DNA of 46,051 nucleotides from Puniceicoccaceae bacterium K14 (GTDB lineage Bacteria; Verrucomicrobiota; Verrucomicrobiia; Opitutales; Opitutaceae), in assembly GCA_022538095.1 (NCBI GenBank), contig JAKYXN010000042.1, positions 1-46,051 on the forward strand, written 5' to 3'. How positions within the stretch are numbered: the first letter of the stretch is position 1; every line of letters begins with the position of its first letter. The translations under genes were made by a program, and so were the position numbers. Below are positions 8,105-15,784 of the stretch, one piece after another. The notes beneath the pieces are model-generated. The model saw only the letters and a program-made list of their open reading frames with translations, was not told the origin of the DNA and searched no databases.

Positions 8105-8986
8105 ATGGCGAAAAACGATTGGCAGGTCATAGAACCCGCAAGCCACTTTTCCCCGAACACCCTTGCCGAAACGCTTGATGGCGGACAAGCCTTCCGCTGG
8201 AAGTTCAATGAAGAAGTTGGAGCCTGGCAGGGAATTTTTGATAGATTCGCGTGTCTCCTGAAGTTAGATACAAATAGCGATCTCCTCTTTCAATCACTTT
8301 CTAAAAACAAGGCTAAGTCTTTCTCTTCTTGTAAAGCTTTTCTGCGGAGTTCCATAGATTGGGCTAGCCACGAAGACAGCCTTCCCTGGCGAAGCGATAC
8401 CCATATGAAGCAATGCCTCGAATCATTTCGTGGTTTGCGAATCCTCAAGCAGCCCTTTGGCGAAGCTCTCCTGGCGTTTATGTGTTCCGCCACCAAACAA
8501 ATTCCGCAAATAAAAGTGATGTGCCAAAACTTAGCGCAGACCTTAGGTTCGCCACTTGGAAAAAACTTGCACGCGATGCCTACTTGGGAGCAAGTGGCCG
8601 AAGCAAGCGAAACACAACTGCGCTCCTTAGCTCTCGGGTTCCGCGCTAAGAATATCAAGAAGACCGCTGACCTGATAGCCGCAGACTCGACTCTATTGAA
8701 GCAAATCGAGCAGGCAAGTTATGAAGACGCGAAAAGCGCTCTCGTTGAATTTCCGGGAGTTGGCGAAAAAATTGCCGACTGCGCCCTTCTATTCGGTACC
8801 GATCACATGCAAGCCTTTCCCGTGGATACCTGGATTATCAAAGTCCTCGAAAAACGTTACGAATTGGAAGGTTGGGACAACAAGCAGCTTGCTCAATTTG
8901 GTCGCATCCACTTCGGCCCTCTCGCCGGCTTTGCTCAACAATTCTTATTCTCTTGGGAAAGAACACAGCCCAAAGTACGAGCGTAA
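8105..8986 (+). CDS. ogg: 8-oxoguanine DNA glycosylase/AP lyase, OGG1 type
   Basis: The protein has 293 residues from the ATG at 8105. The N-terminal OGG domain carries ETLDGGQAFRW, equivalent to the LxxGQ(S/A)FRW motif of human OGG1. The HhH-GPD core follows with SFRGLRILKQPFGEALLAF and the helix-hairpin-helix EFPGVGEKIADCALLF. The catalytic lysine is Lys222 in GEKIADC and the activating aspartate is Asp241 in FPVDTWI, both as in OGG1 (GTKVADC and VPVDVHMW). The enzyme removes 8-oxoguanine opposite cytosine and nicks the abasic site. Bacteria usually use MutM for this job, so an OGG1-type enzyme is less common though well known. A longer start at 8075 would overlap the preceding gene and is less likely. 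Confidence 0.88.
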   Translation: MAKNDWQVIEPASHFSPNTLAETLDGGQAFRWKFNEEVGAWQGIFDRFACLLKLDTNSDLLFQSLSKNKAKSFSSCKAFLRSSIDWASHEDSLPWRSDTHMKQCLESFRGLRILKQPFGEALLAFMCSATKQIPQIKVMCQNLAQTLGSPLGKNLHAMPTWEQVAEASETQLRSLALGFRAKNIKKTADLIAADSTLLKQIEQASYEDAKSALVEFPGVGEKIADCALLFGTDHMQAFPVDTWIIKVLEKRYELEGWDNKQLAQFGRIHFGPLAGFAQQFLFSWERTQPKVRA

Positions 8987-9057
8987 CCGAATTGTCCCTT
9001 TGAGCTTGTGAGGATCCGGAGTTAGAGCAACACTCTGTCCAACAAAACCAAGTCACC

Positions 9058-10176
9058 GTGGAAAAAAGAAACGCTCCTAAGAATTTTTTGGCTAGACCGC
9101 AGGCAAATGGCCCACAACAGCCAATAAACAAAACCGAACGAAAGCCACCGAGCCCGATTAGCTCACAACTTCGCTCCTATCTTAAGCAATATTCTCGGAG
9201 CATCGATCTACCGGCGACCTATCAACAACTCGAAGCATTCGACACCTCCGCCCCACTCTACGATGACGAAGGCAATGACACGCTCTGGGAAACGGTTATT
9301 TATAACTACATCGAAATGCAGGAGATCACCAAAGCCCTGCGCGAAATTTATGCGATTCTTAAAGCAGGCGGCGATAACACCGTTATCGAACACCTCTATG
9401 TCGACCGCATCGATTATTGTTCCTTTGGAAACTCCAAACCTTTTCGTATCCGAATTGTCAATTCACGAAACGACAACCAAGATTATTTCTATATCAAACG
9501 CGCTGATGCTTCGCGCATTTATGGACTAGAGCTCGAGCACCTTCTCTCGCCCAATCGGATGTTCTATCTCATCTACAACGACACCCTCGTTGAAGAGCAC
9601 ATCGTTGGGCTCCCTGGAGATATGTTCATTCGTGACTGGTTAGAAAACAATCGCTTGAAAGCTGTCCGTATCGCAAAGGAATTAATTAAGTTCAACGAGC
9701 GCTGCTTCGTTCGGCTCTTAGGAGATATGCGATCATATAACTTTATCGTCGATATTACACCCGATTTCGAAGACACTCAGATTCGTATCCGTGCGATGGA
9801 TTTCGACCAACAAAGTTACGATGCTCGCAAGAAGTTTTATCTCCCTCAGTTTTTTAAGGAAAACAATGCTTTGGTAGAATTTTGCATGCGTCACATCGAC
9901 ACGAAGACAGCAAAGCAATACCAACGAGAAGAACACTCCATCATTGTTCGTCGCATGAAAGCGATAGACGGCCGCCTGCGAATGCTTCTTGCCGCCATGA
10001 GCCAAGACCAGATTGCTCCAAGAGAACATGTTATTCAGCTTCGGCAAGAACTCGCCAATCACTACGAAAACAAGCAATTTCTCCACTGCGAAACAATGGG
10101 CGGTCTCGTCTTGCAAAGTCTAGAGCATATTAAGGAAAGCGCACTTCAGCAAACTACGCCACCCTCGGGATTCTAA
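9058..10176 (+). CDS. Uncharacterised protein with protein-kinase-like (APH/HipA-style) motifs
   Basis: The 372-residue protein starts at a GTG; the first in-frame ATG is far inside. I do not recognise a named family, but the spacing of motifs is that of the protein-kinase-like fold. There is a beta-strand lysine in YFYIKRAD (Lys147) and a following acidic helix (GLELEHL, Glu158/160). The loop LLGDMRSYNFIV (Asp223...Asn228) resembles the catalytic loop D-x(4)-N, and RAMDFDQQSY (Asp248-Phe-Asp250) resembles the metal-binding DFG/DFD motif. The N-terminal 40 residues are basic, proline-rich and probably disordered. The C-terminus is helical and charged. No membrane helix or signal is seen, so it should be cytoplasmic. 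It lies 71 bases after the ogg gene and 10 bases before the amidohydrolase gene. The kinase reading is inference; substrate and biological role are unknown. Confidence 0.6.
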   Translation: MEKRNAPKNFLARPQANGPQQPINKTERKPPSPISSQLRSYLKQYSRSIDLPATYQQLEAFDTSAPLYDDEGNDTLWETVIYNYIEMQEITKALREIYAILKAGGDNTVIEHLYVDRIDYCSFGNSKPFRIRIVNSRNDNQDYFYIKRADASRIYGLELEHLLSPNRMFYLIYNDTLVEEHIVGLPGDMFIRDWLENNRLKAVRIAKELIKFNERCFVRLLGDMRSYNFIVDITPDFEDTQIRIRAMDFDQQSYDARKKFYLPQFFKENNALVEFCMRHIDTKTAKQYQREEHSIIVRRMKAIDGRLRMLLAAMSQDQIAPREHVIQLRQELANHYENKQFLHCETMGGLVLQSLEHIKESALQQTTPPSGF

Positions 10177-10186
10177 TTGACCTCGC

Positions 10187-11065
10187 ATGATCATCGATGC
10201 CCACATTCATCTGTATCCTGATGAAGCGAGTACGGACCCACGGCAGTGGGCGGCCCTGAGGAAAGAAAACTATTGGGCAGATTGCGTCGCCCCCGTCAAA
10301 GGCCCGACTCTCCAGGGCTGGGCGTCCCCTAAGAAACTCCTGCGAGACATGGACGATGCGCGTGTGGACCAAGTTATTATTCTCGGTTGGTATTGGGAAA
10401 ATCCAGACACATGCTATGAGATGAACGATTGGTTGGCGGCTATTAGAGAGAATCACCCTGATCGTCTTCTCGTCGCTGCAGCCTTTAACGCAAACGGGGG
10501 CGAGAAAGCCTTGGACGACATTCAGCGTCGATTCGATCAAGGCTTCGTCGGCATAGGCGAAATCAACCCGCCTACTCAAGGGTTCGCGTACAACGATAGA
10601 TGGTTAAACGACGCTCTTGAGCTAGTCGCAAAGCGAAACAAGTTCGCAAACTTTCATGTCACCGAACCTGCAGGTCACAGTTATCCTGGAAAAATAGACA
10701 CTCCTTTCTCTTCGCTCCAAAACATGGCTGCCGGCCATCCAAAGACCAAATTCGTCTTTGCTCACCTCGGCGGACTCCTTCCTATCTACGAGCTCAATCG
10801 AAAGACAAAAAAAGACCTACAAAACGTCTACTACGATACAGCTGCCATCCCGCTCCTTTATGACCCAAAGGTTTACCGTACCGTCTGCGATATCGTTGGC
10901 TCCGAACGTATCCTTTTCGGCACCGATTATCCCTTAAAGACATTCCCGAAAAAGCAAAAAGCCGATTTCTACGACCAAATTGAATCCATTAAAAATACAA
11001 ATTTGACCTCAAACGAAACGGCAAATGTTCTTGGCCTAAACATCCGCTCCATAATAGAGCAATAA
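10187..11065 (+). CDS. Metal-dependent hydrolase of the amidohydrolase (Amidohydro_2) family
   Basis: The 292-residue TIM-barrel protein opens with the metal-binding HxH strand (MIIDAHIHLY, His6 and His8). It continues with GIGEI (Glu125), FHVTEP (His157), FVFAHLGG (His193) and the final metal/catalytic aspartate in ILFGTDYPL (Asp247). This is the layout of the COG2159 amidohydrolase group, which includes decarboxylases such as ACMSD and lactone hydrolases. The substrate cannot be read from sequence. Length is normal for the group. The start overlaps nothing and lies 10 bases after the kinase-like gene, so the two are probably co-transcribed. The downstream TPR gene converges on it, with only 31 bases between the stops and no clear terminator. 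Confidence 0.82.
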   Translation: MIIDAHIHLYPDEASTDPRQWAALRKENYWADCVAPVKGPTLQGWASPKKLLRDMDDARVDQVIILGWYWENPDTCYEMNDWLAAIRENHPDRLLVAAAFNANGGEKALDDIQRRFDQGFVGIGEINPPTQGFAYNDRWLNDALELVAKRNKFANFHVTEPAGHSYPGKIDTPFSSLQNMAAGHPKTKFVFAHLGGLLPIYELNRKTKKDLQNVYYDTAAIPLLYDPKVYRTVCDIVGSERILFGTDYPLKTFPKKQKADFYDQIESIKNTNLTSNETANVLGLNIRSIIEQ

Positions 11066-11096
11066 ACATTAGAGCTCTTTTCGACTCTATCGCCAG

Positions 11097-13217
11097 TCAC
11101 ACGTCCTTCAAAAATTTCTTAAGAATCTCCATTCGCTTCTGGACATCAATGGTTCGGTTATCTTCGCCTCCAAATGCTTCAAGGTAAAATTCTAAAGTGA
11201 CCTCAAAAGACTCCAACCCTTTCTCGTATTCTAAAACATCACACATTACCAAAGCTCTTAGGAAATAATTATAAGCCACAGTACTATGATTTTCTCCATA
11301 CGTTTTTTTAAACTTCTTTAAAGCCGAGTCATAATATTCAATCGCTTTATCATAACGCTGGAGCCCATAAAAAACTGTACCCAAGTTTTGCTCGGTCACT
11401 GCATTATCAGGGTGATCTTCACCCAAATGTTTTTTACCAATTTCCAAGGACTGTTCAAGTAGCATGATTGCCTTATCAAATTCGCCAGTATCTCGAAAAA
11501 CCAGAGCTAAGTTATTTCGATCGACTGAAACACTTAGGTGATCATTTCCAAATGTATTCAAATTAACTTCCAACGCCTTAGTATATAAATCAATCGCTTT
11601 TTGCTTTTGCCCAACAAGATTCAACACAGAAGCTAGATTGTTTCGTCTTACAGCGACAGTCGGGTGCTTATCGCCCAAAGATTTCAAGTCACTTTCCAGA
11701 GCAAGTTTATAGTAATTCAGACACTCTTGAATGCTTCCTTGATCCATCAATACCCCTCCAAGCTGGGTATATAACGATGATACTTTCGGATGATCGGCTC
11801 CAAATTTATCTAGATAAATAACTAATGCCTTATTGTAACATTCCTCCGCTCTCTGGTATTCATCCAGCTTCTGATGGGCGTCTCCTAAAATTGACCAATT
11901 TACAGCTAAATGAGGATGACTCTCTCCATATATCACAGCATTAATTGAAATCGATTCTTCAATACGTTCGATAGCCCCAACATAATTTGCCTGTTTAATA
12001 TAAATAAGCCCAAGATTACTCTGAAGAGCGGCTGTCAAATAGTCATTAGAATTTCGATGCTCTAAGTTCCAATTAAGAGCTTCTTCAAAGTACTTTATAG
12101 AAGCAGCATAAACGCCTAAGCTCGAACAAGTGATACCGATAAAATTCTGGATCTGGCAAATTATGGAACCTGGAATCCCCTGAGTGCTCAAAGCCATCTC
12201 CAAAGCAAGCTCTCCATAGTTATATGCTTCGGAGTAATTGCCTAGCTTGTACTCAAGCTCCCCTATGGCTTTGTAAAGCTCAACGCGTTCTAAAACAACT
12301 TCTTCACCTAGATTTAGGTTTTCGCGAAGAGCCAATTCATACTGCGAAAGAGCTTTTTCATACTCAGCTAATACGGTGTAGATGCCAGCCAAAGCTCGCC
12401 TGGACTTACTAATTGCGAGATTGTCAACCGGTTCGCAATTTCTAGCCTCCCAAAGTGCGACTTCAAAGAACTCTACAGCTTTAGAATAATCTGCAAGAGA
12501 TTCCATTGCTCGGCCAAACTCATAGTTCAGTAGATGGCCTCCCCAAAGTGCCGATTCCAAAATATCAATCGCACCATAGTAATCGCTCAACGCCAAGGCC
12601 ATTTCAACTGCTTTACGACTGCATTTGGGATTCGTTGGATCCAAGCGATACGCTTCCTCAAAATGAAGATAGGCTAAACGAAAATCATCAGACTTCTCTG
12701 CAATCCTACCGCGCTCATAATAAATCAATGAAGCATAATGTTTTGATGAGATTTCGTCTATAATAACGGAGACAAGTTTACTCTCTACGTCGTCAAATTC
12801 TCCACGTAGCAAATTTTCGACTACAGAATCAATTAAAGAGTCAGGCAAATATCCTCTCAATTCTTCAAATCCCTCTACTGATCCATAAATAAATTCGACG
12901 AGTCGAGCATAGGATTCATCTATATTATCCAATGCGTTCCGTTTATTAGCGATCGCTTTTCGGACAAAACCTCTCTCTTGTTCCAAGGCCTCAATCTCGC
13001 CTTCGTTGGCCGGTTCAACGACCACCACTTTCTCCATTTTTTCAAAAAGACTGGCCAGTTCTTGATTTAAGTGCTTCTGAAAGTCGGCAACTGAATAGTT
13101 TACGTCTTTATCCGAATCTTTACTCGCTCCCGACAGGAAAGAAAGACTTACTAAGCAAAGTAAAAAGGAACTAAAATATTTCGTAATTCGGACTAATAAG
13201 CTTCTCGTCTCATGCAT
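11097..13217 (-). CDS. Large secreted tetratricopeptide-repeat protein (kinesin-light-chain-like repeats)
   Basis: From the ATG at 13217 the product has 706 residues. A TTG at 13262 in frame would add 15. The N-terminus (RITKYFSSFLLCLVSLSFLSGAS) is a signal peptide, so the protein acts in the periplasm or beyond. Residues from about 150 onward are tandem helical pairs. The C-terminal half has regular TPR_10/TPR_12 repeats of about 42 residues, with cores such as HPKVSSLYTQLGGVLMDQG, HPTVAVRRNNLASVLNLVG and HLSVSVDRNNLALVFRDTG. Such arrays are protein-interaction scaffolds. No enzymatic domain is fused to it. It is divergent from the gamma-carbonic anhydrase gene with about 93 bases between starts. 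Its binding partner is unknown. Confidence 0.8.
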   Translation of the reverse strand: MHETRSLLVRITKYFSSFLLCLVSLSFLSGASKDSDKDVNYSVADFQKHLNQELASLFEKMEKVVVVEPANEGEIEALEQERGFVRKAIANKRNALDNIDESYARLVEFIYGSVEGFEELRGYLPDSLIDSVVENLLRGEFDDVESKLVSVIIDEISSKHYASLIYYERGRIAEKSDDFRLAYLHFEEAYRLDPTNPKCSRKAVEMALALSDYYGAIDILESALWGGHLLNYEFGRAMESLADYSKAVEFFEVALWEARNCEPVDNLAISKSRRALAGIYTVLAEYEKALSQYELALRENLNLGEEVVLERVELYKAIGELEYKLGNYSEAYNYGELALEMALSTQGIPGSIICQIQNFIGITCSSLGVYAASIKYFEEALNWNLEHRNSNDYLTAALQSNLGLIYIKQANYVGAIERIEESISINAVIYGESHPHLAVNWSILGDAHQKLDEYQRAEECYNKALVIYLDKFGADHPKVSSLYTQLGGVLMDQGSIQECLNYYKLALESDLKSLGDKHPTVAVRRNNLASVLNLVGQKQKAIDLYTKALEVNLNTFGNDHLSVSVDRNNLALVFRDTGEFDKAIMLLEQSLEIGKKHLGEDHPDNAVTEQNLGTVFYGLQRYDKAIEYYDSALKKFKKTYGENHSTVAYNYFLRALVMCDVLEYEKGLESFEVTLEFYLEAFGGEDNRTIDVQKRMEILKKFLKDV

Positions 13218-13310
13218 AATCCTAACAAATAAAACCGATAAACGTTGAATCTTCAACTTCAACGGGAATTCATTCTAAATAATTCTCTTACCATCAACTT
13301 TAAGGTAAAA

Positions 13311-13847
13311 ATGACAACGGAAGAACGATTAGAAAAATTTCTTAGCAAAGATCCGAGTATTCACGACTCCGCTTATGTCGCCGATCAAGCAACGCTCCTT
13401 GGCGATGTGAGAATTGGCGAGCAAGCGAGTGTTTGGCCCGGTTGCGTCTTACGTGGCGACATAAATTACATATCCATCGGAAACCGCAGCAACGTCCAAG
13501 ATGGAACAATCGTTCACTTGGCCGACGACTATCCGGTCGATGTCGGCAACGATGTGACCATCGGGCATGCCGCAATCATTCACGCCTGCAAGATCGAAGA
13601 CGAATGTCTCATTGGAATGGGAGCCACGGTCATGGATGGAGCAGTAATCGGTAGTCGTTCAATCGTCGGTGCGAATGCTTTGGTAACACAAGGAACTATC
13701 GTGCCTCCCGGCTCGTTAGTACTTGGTTCCCCCGCAAAGGTTGTGAAATCTCTCTCCGACGTGCAGCAATCTAAGTTAAAAGACATGGCCGCCAAATACG
13801 TAACCGTCTCTTCCACACACAAGAAAAAGTATCAAAGTGGCGATTGA
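13311..13847 (+). CDS. Gamma-class carbonic anhydrase family protein (left-handed beta-helix)
   Basis: The protein has 178 residues from the ATG at 13311, which follows TAAGG at a good ribosome-binding distance. A longer start at 13245 would overlap the divergent TPR gene region. Hexapeptide repeats (SVWPGCVLRGD, YISIGNRSNVQDGTIVHL, VTIGHAAIIHACKIED) form a left-handed beta helix as in YrdA/PaaY/Cam. The three zinc ligands are present at His69, His86 and His91. The segment LRGDINYISIGNRSNVQDG is the invariant Arg-Asp and Gln stretch of the family. These trimers bind a metal and may hydrate CO2, though many bacterial members lack proven activity. Its 3' end overlaps the convergent lnt gene by 16 bases. 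Confidence 0.85.
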   Translation: MTTEERLEKFLSKDPSIHDSAYVADQATLLGDVRIGEQASVWPGCVLRGDINYISIGNRSNVQDGTIVHLADDYPVDVGNDVTIGHAAIIHACKIEDECLIGMGATVMDGAVIGSRSIVGANALVTQGTIVPPGSLVLGSPAKVVKSLSDVQQSKLKDMAAKYVTVSSTHKKKYQSGD

Positions 13848-15436
13848 GAACGGAAGCGCATCCAGGCAAATATGCCGATCGCTCCAGCAAGGCCGTAACA
13901 TAACCAGACAAACCAGTCGCCATTCTTTACATACGGAGTGTCTCGCCCAATCCATCGAGAATCGCGGCTCAACTCCCAAGCCGTTCCGCCAATTTCCCAC
14001 ATTTCGAATTCGTCTTGCACATTTCCATATTCATCGATCCAGCCTGTCCATCCATCGTTACCCACACGAATAATAATTCGTCGTGTCTCTACGGCCCGCA
14101 AAACGGAATGAGCCATATGCTGAGCCGCCGCCCCTTCTTGGCCATACCAGGCACTATTCGACGCAACAAAAAACATTCCCGCTCCTTCTAACACCATCGA
14201 TCTGGCTAAGTTTGGGAAAATATCTTCATAACAAATAAGCGATCCCACATTAACAGTTTTTTCCTCTAAGTTCAGTGGAATTAAGACAGGCTTCTCCCCT
14301 GGCAAAAAATCTCCAGAGAGGGGCACTACCTTTGTCATCCAAGGCCAGAAATCTCTCAGTGGAATGTATTCGCCAAATGGAACGAGATGACGTTTCGAAT
14401 AATACGTCGGATGTAAGCCCCACTTTGGCCGAACCAAGAAAACGCTATTGCTAAACAAATCAGTTTCGTCTTCACCCGCTTCAAGTTCAATACCCAAGGC
14501 CCCTGCAACAATCGGAATCTCCATCTGATCAGCAAGCCCTTCCGCCCATTGGCGAATAATTGGATCTCCTTTCAGTGGATACGGAATACTTGCTTCCGGC
14601 CAAAACAGAACATCCGCCTTCATTGGTTTCAACAACACTGAGTTTCGAAATAGTCGATGCAAGATATCAGTGGCAAACGCTTCATCCCATTTCTGGTCCT
14701 GTGGAATTACTGGCTGCAAAACTGCCGCACGCATTAAGGCTTCACGATTTTGCCCTGTCGTTTGACGGGCCATCATGAAAGTAGCTCCTACAAAAATGAT
14801 TAAGGAAAAATAGAACTCCGGGCAAAAGGTCTTTTTCTTTGATTTTGCAAATTCATAAATTCTGACCGCATAGGAAGCGATTCCAGCATTCAGCAGCACA
14901 AGTACAAACGAAACGCCCCAAGCTCCTACAAAAGAGGCGCTTTGTAACATAATCGGGCGATCCCACTGAGTTGCCGCCAATGGAAGCCATGGAAACCCAG
15001 TGAATACCCAGGACCTAACGTGCTCCAGCACGACCCACAACACGGCTACACCCACCGCAAAAACACAGCCCATCCACGGGCCTTGCTTGAGGCTTCGCTT
15101 AGCAAGCCAAGCCGCACCCACGCAAAAGATTGAGAGATGAGCCGCCACGAACCCCGCAAGTAAAAAGGTCCCCAGCAGAGTCACATGGCGTAGCCAAAAT
15201 ACGAGGACAATCCAGCCGAACCAGAACACAACAAAACTCCCTATCCCTACGACTTTTAGGCTTGGATGTCGCCTGAGCCACAAAAAGAAAGGTGCCAAAA
15301 AAACAAATGCAGCCTCAGGCGCATTATACGGCGGAAAAGCCACCACATAAAGAAAGCCTGTCAAAACCCAGCTTATGACAAAACTCAACTCGATTTGACG
15401 ACGGGAAAAAAACTCGCTTAAAGCAGTGACCCACAT
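13832..15436 (-). CDS. lnt: Apolipoprotein N-acyltransferase
   Basis: The 534-residue enzyme has about seven N-terminal membrane helices followed by a nitrilase-like (carbon-nitrogen hydrolase) domain. The catalytic triad is visible as Glu281 in WPEASIPYP, Lys348 in YSKRHLVPFGEYIP and Cys402 in SLICYEDIFP, matching E267/K335/C387 of the E. coli enzyme. Lnt adds the third acyl chain to the N-terminal cysteine of lipoproteins in the inner membrane, the last step of lipoprotein maturation. In this window OppA is a likely client. Length is normal (E. coli 512). The gene is divergent from the FmdB-like gene and its stop overlaps the gamma-carbonic anhydrase gene on the other strand. Confidence 0.93.
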   Translation of the reverse strand: MWVTALSEFFSRRQIELSFVISWVLTGFLYVVAFPPYNAPEAAFVFLAPFFLWLRRHPSLKVVGIGSFVVFWFGWIVLVFWLRHVTLLGTFLLAGFVAAHLSIFCVGAAWLAKRSLKQGPWMGCVFAVGVAVLWVVLEHVRSWVFTGFPWLPLAATQWDRPIMLQSASFVGAWGVSFVLVLLNAGIASYAVRIYEFAKSKKKTFCPEFYFSLIIFVGATFMMARQTTGQNREALMRAAVLQPVIPQDQKWDEAFATDILHRLFRNSVLLKPMKADVLFWPEASIPYPLKGDPIIRQWAEGLADQMEIPIVAGALGIELEAGEDETDLFSNSVFLVRPKWGLHPTYYSKRHLVPFGEYIPLRDFWPWMTKVVPLSGDFLPGEKPVLIPLNLEEKTVNVGSLICYEDIFPNLARSMVLEGAGMFFVASNSAWYGQEGAAAQHMAHSVLRAVETRRIIIRVGNDGWTGWIDEYGNVQDEFEMWEIGGTAWELSRDSRWIGRDTPYVKNGDWFVWLCYGLAGAIGIFAWMRFRSQSPL

Positions 15437-15550
15437 AGGACCCCAAGCAGCCCTAATTAGATCTCGAGATCAACGCAATAATTCACCAGTTGCACAGCCT
15501 CAATAGAAGGCAATGTTGACGAATCCAAAACTCGCCTCTACCTATTGATC

Positions 15551-15775
15551 ATGGCGACTTACATTTACGAAACAATCCCAAGTGACGAGAATGAAAAACC
15601 TGTTCGTTTCGAAGTCCAACAAAGCATGAAAGATGATCCACTGACACATCACCCAGAAAACGGAAAGCCAGTTAAGCGAGTCATCACCGGTGGGTTCGGA
15701 TATACCCCAAAGTCCGGCTCAACTCCTCCTTCCTCATCCGGATGCTGCGGAAGCAATTGCGGCTGCCACAACTAG
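15551..15775 (+). CDS. FmdB-like small protein lacking the usual zinc-ribbon cysteines
   Basis: The product has 74 residues from ATG 15551. MATYIYETIP, FEVQQSMKDDPLTHHPENG and PVKRVITGGFGY follow the FmdB/zinc-ribbon family pattern (MPTYEYEC..., QSM.dpPLt.CP.cG, v.RlisgG.G). Here the two CxxC knuckles are gone: ETIP stands where ECxxCG should be, and HHPENG where CPxCG should be. Cysteines occur instead in a C-terminal tail (CCGSNCGCHN), which could bind metal on its own. The function of the family is unclear, although it is often annotated as a regulatory protein. Only nine bases separate it from the queuosine-mannosyltransferase homologue, so the two are probably one transcription unit. Confidence 0.7.
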   Translation: MATYIYETIPSDENEKPVRFEVQQSMKDDPLTHHPENGKPVKRVITGGFGYTPKSGSTPPSSSGCCGSNCGCHN

Positions 15776-15784
15776 ATCTGGCAA

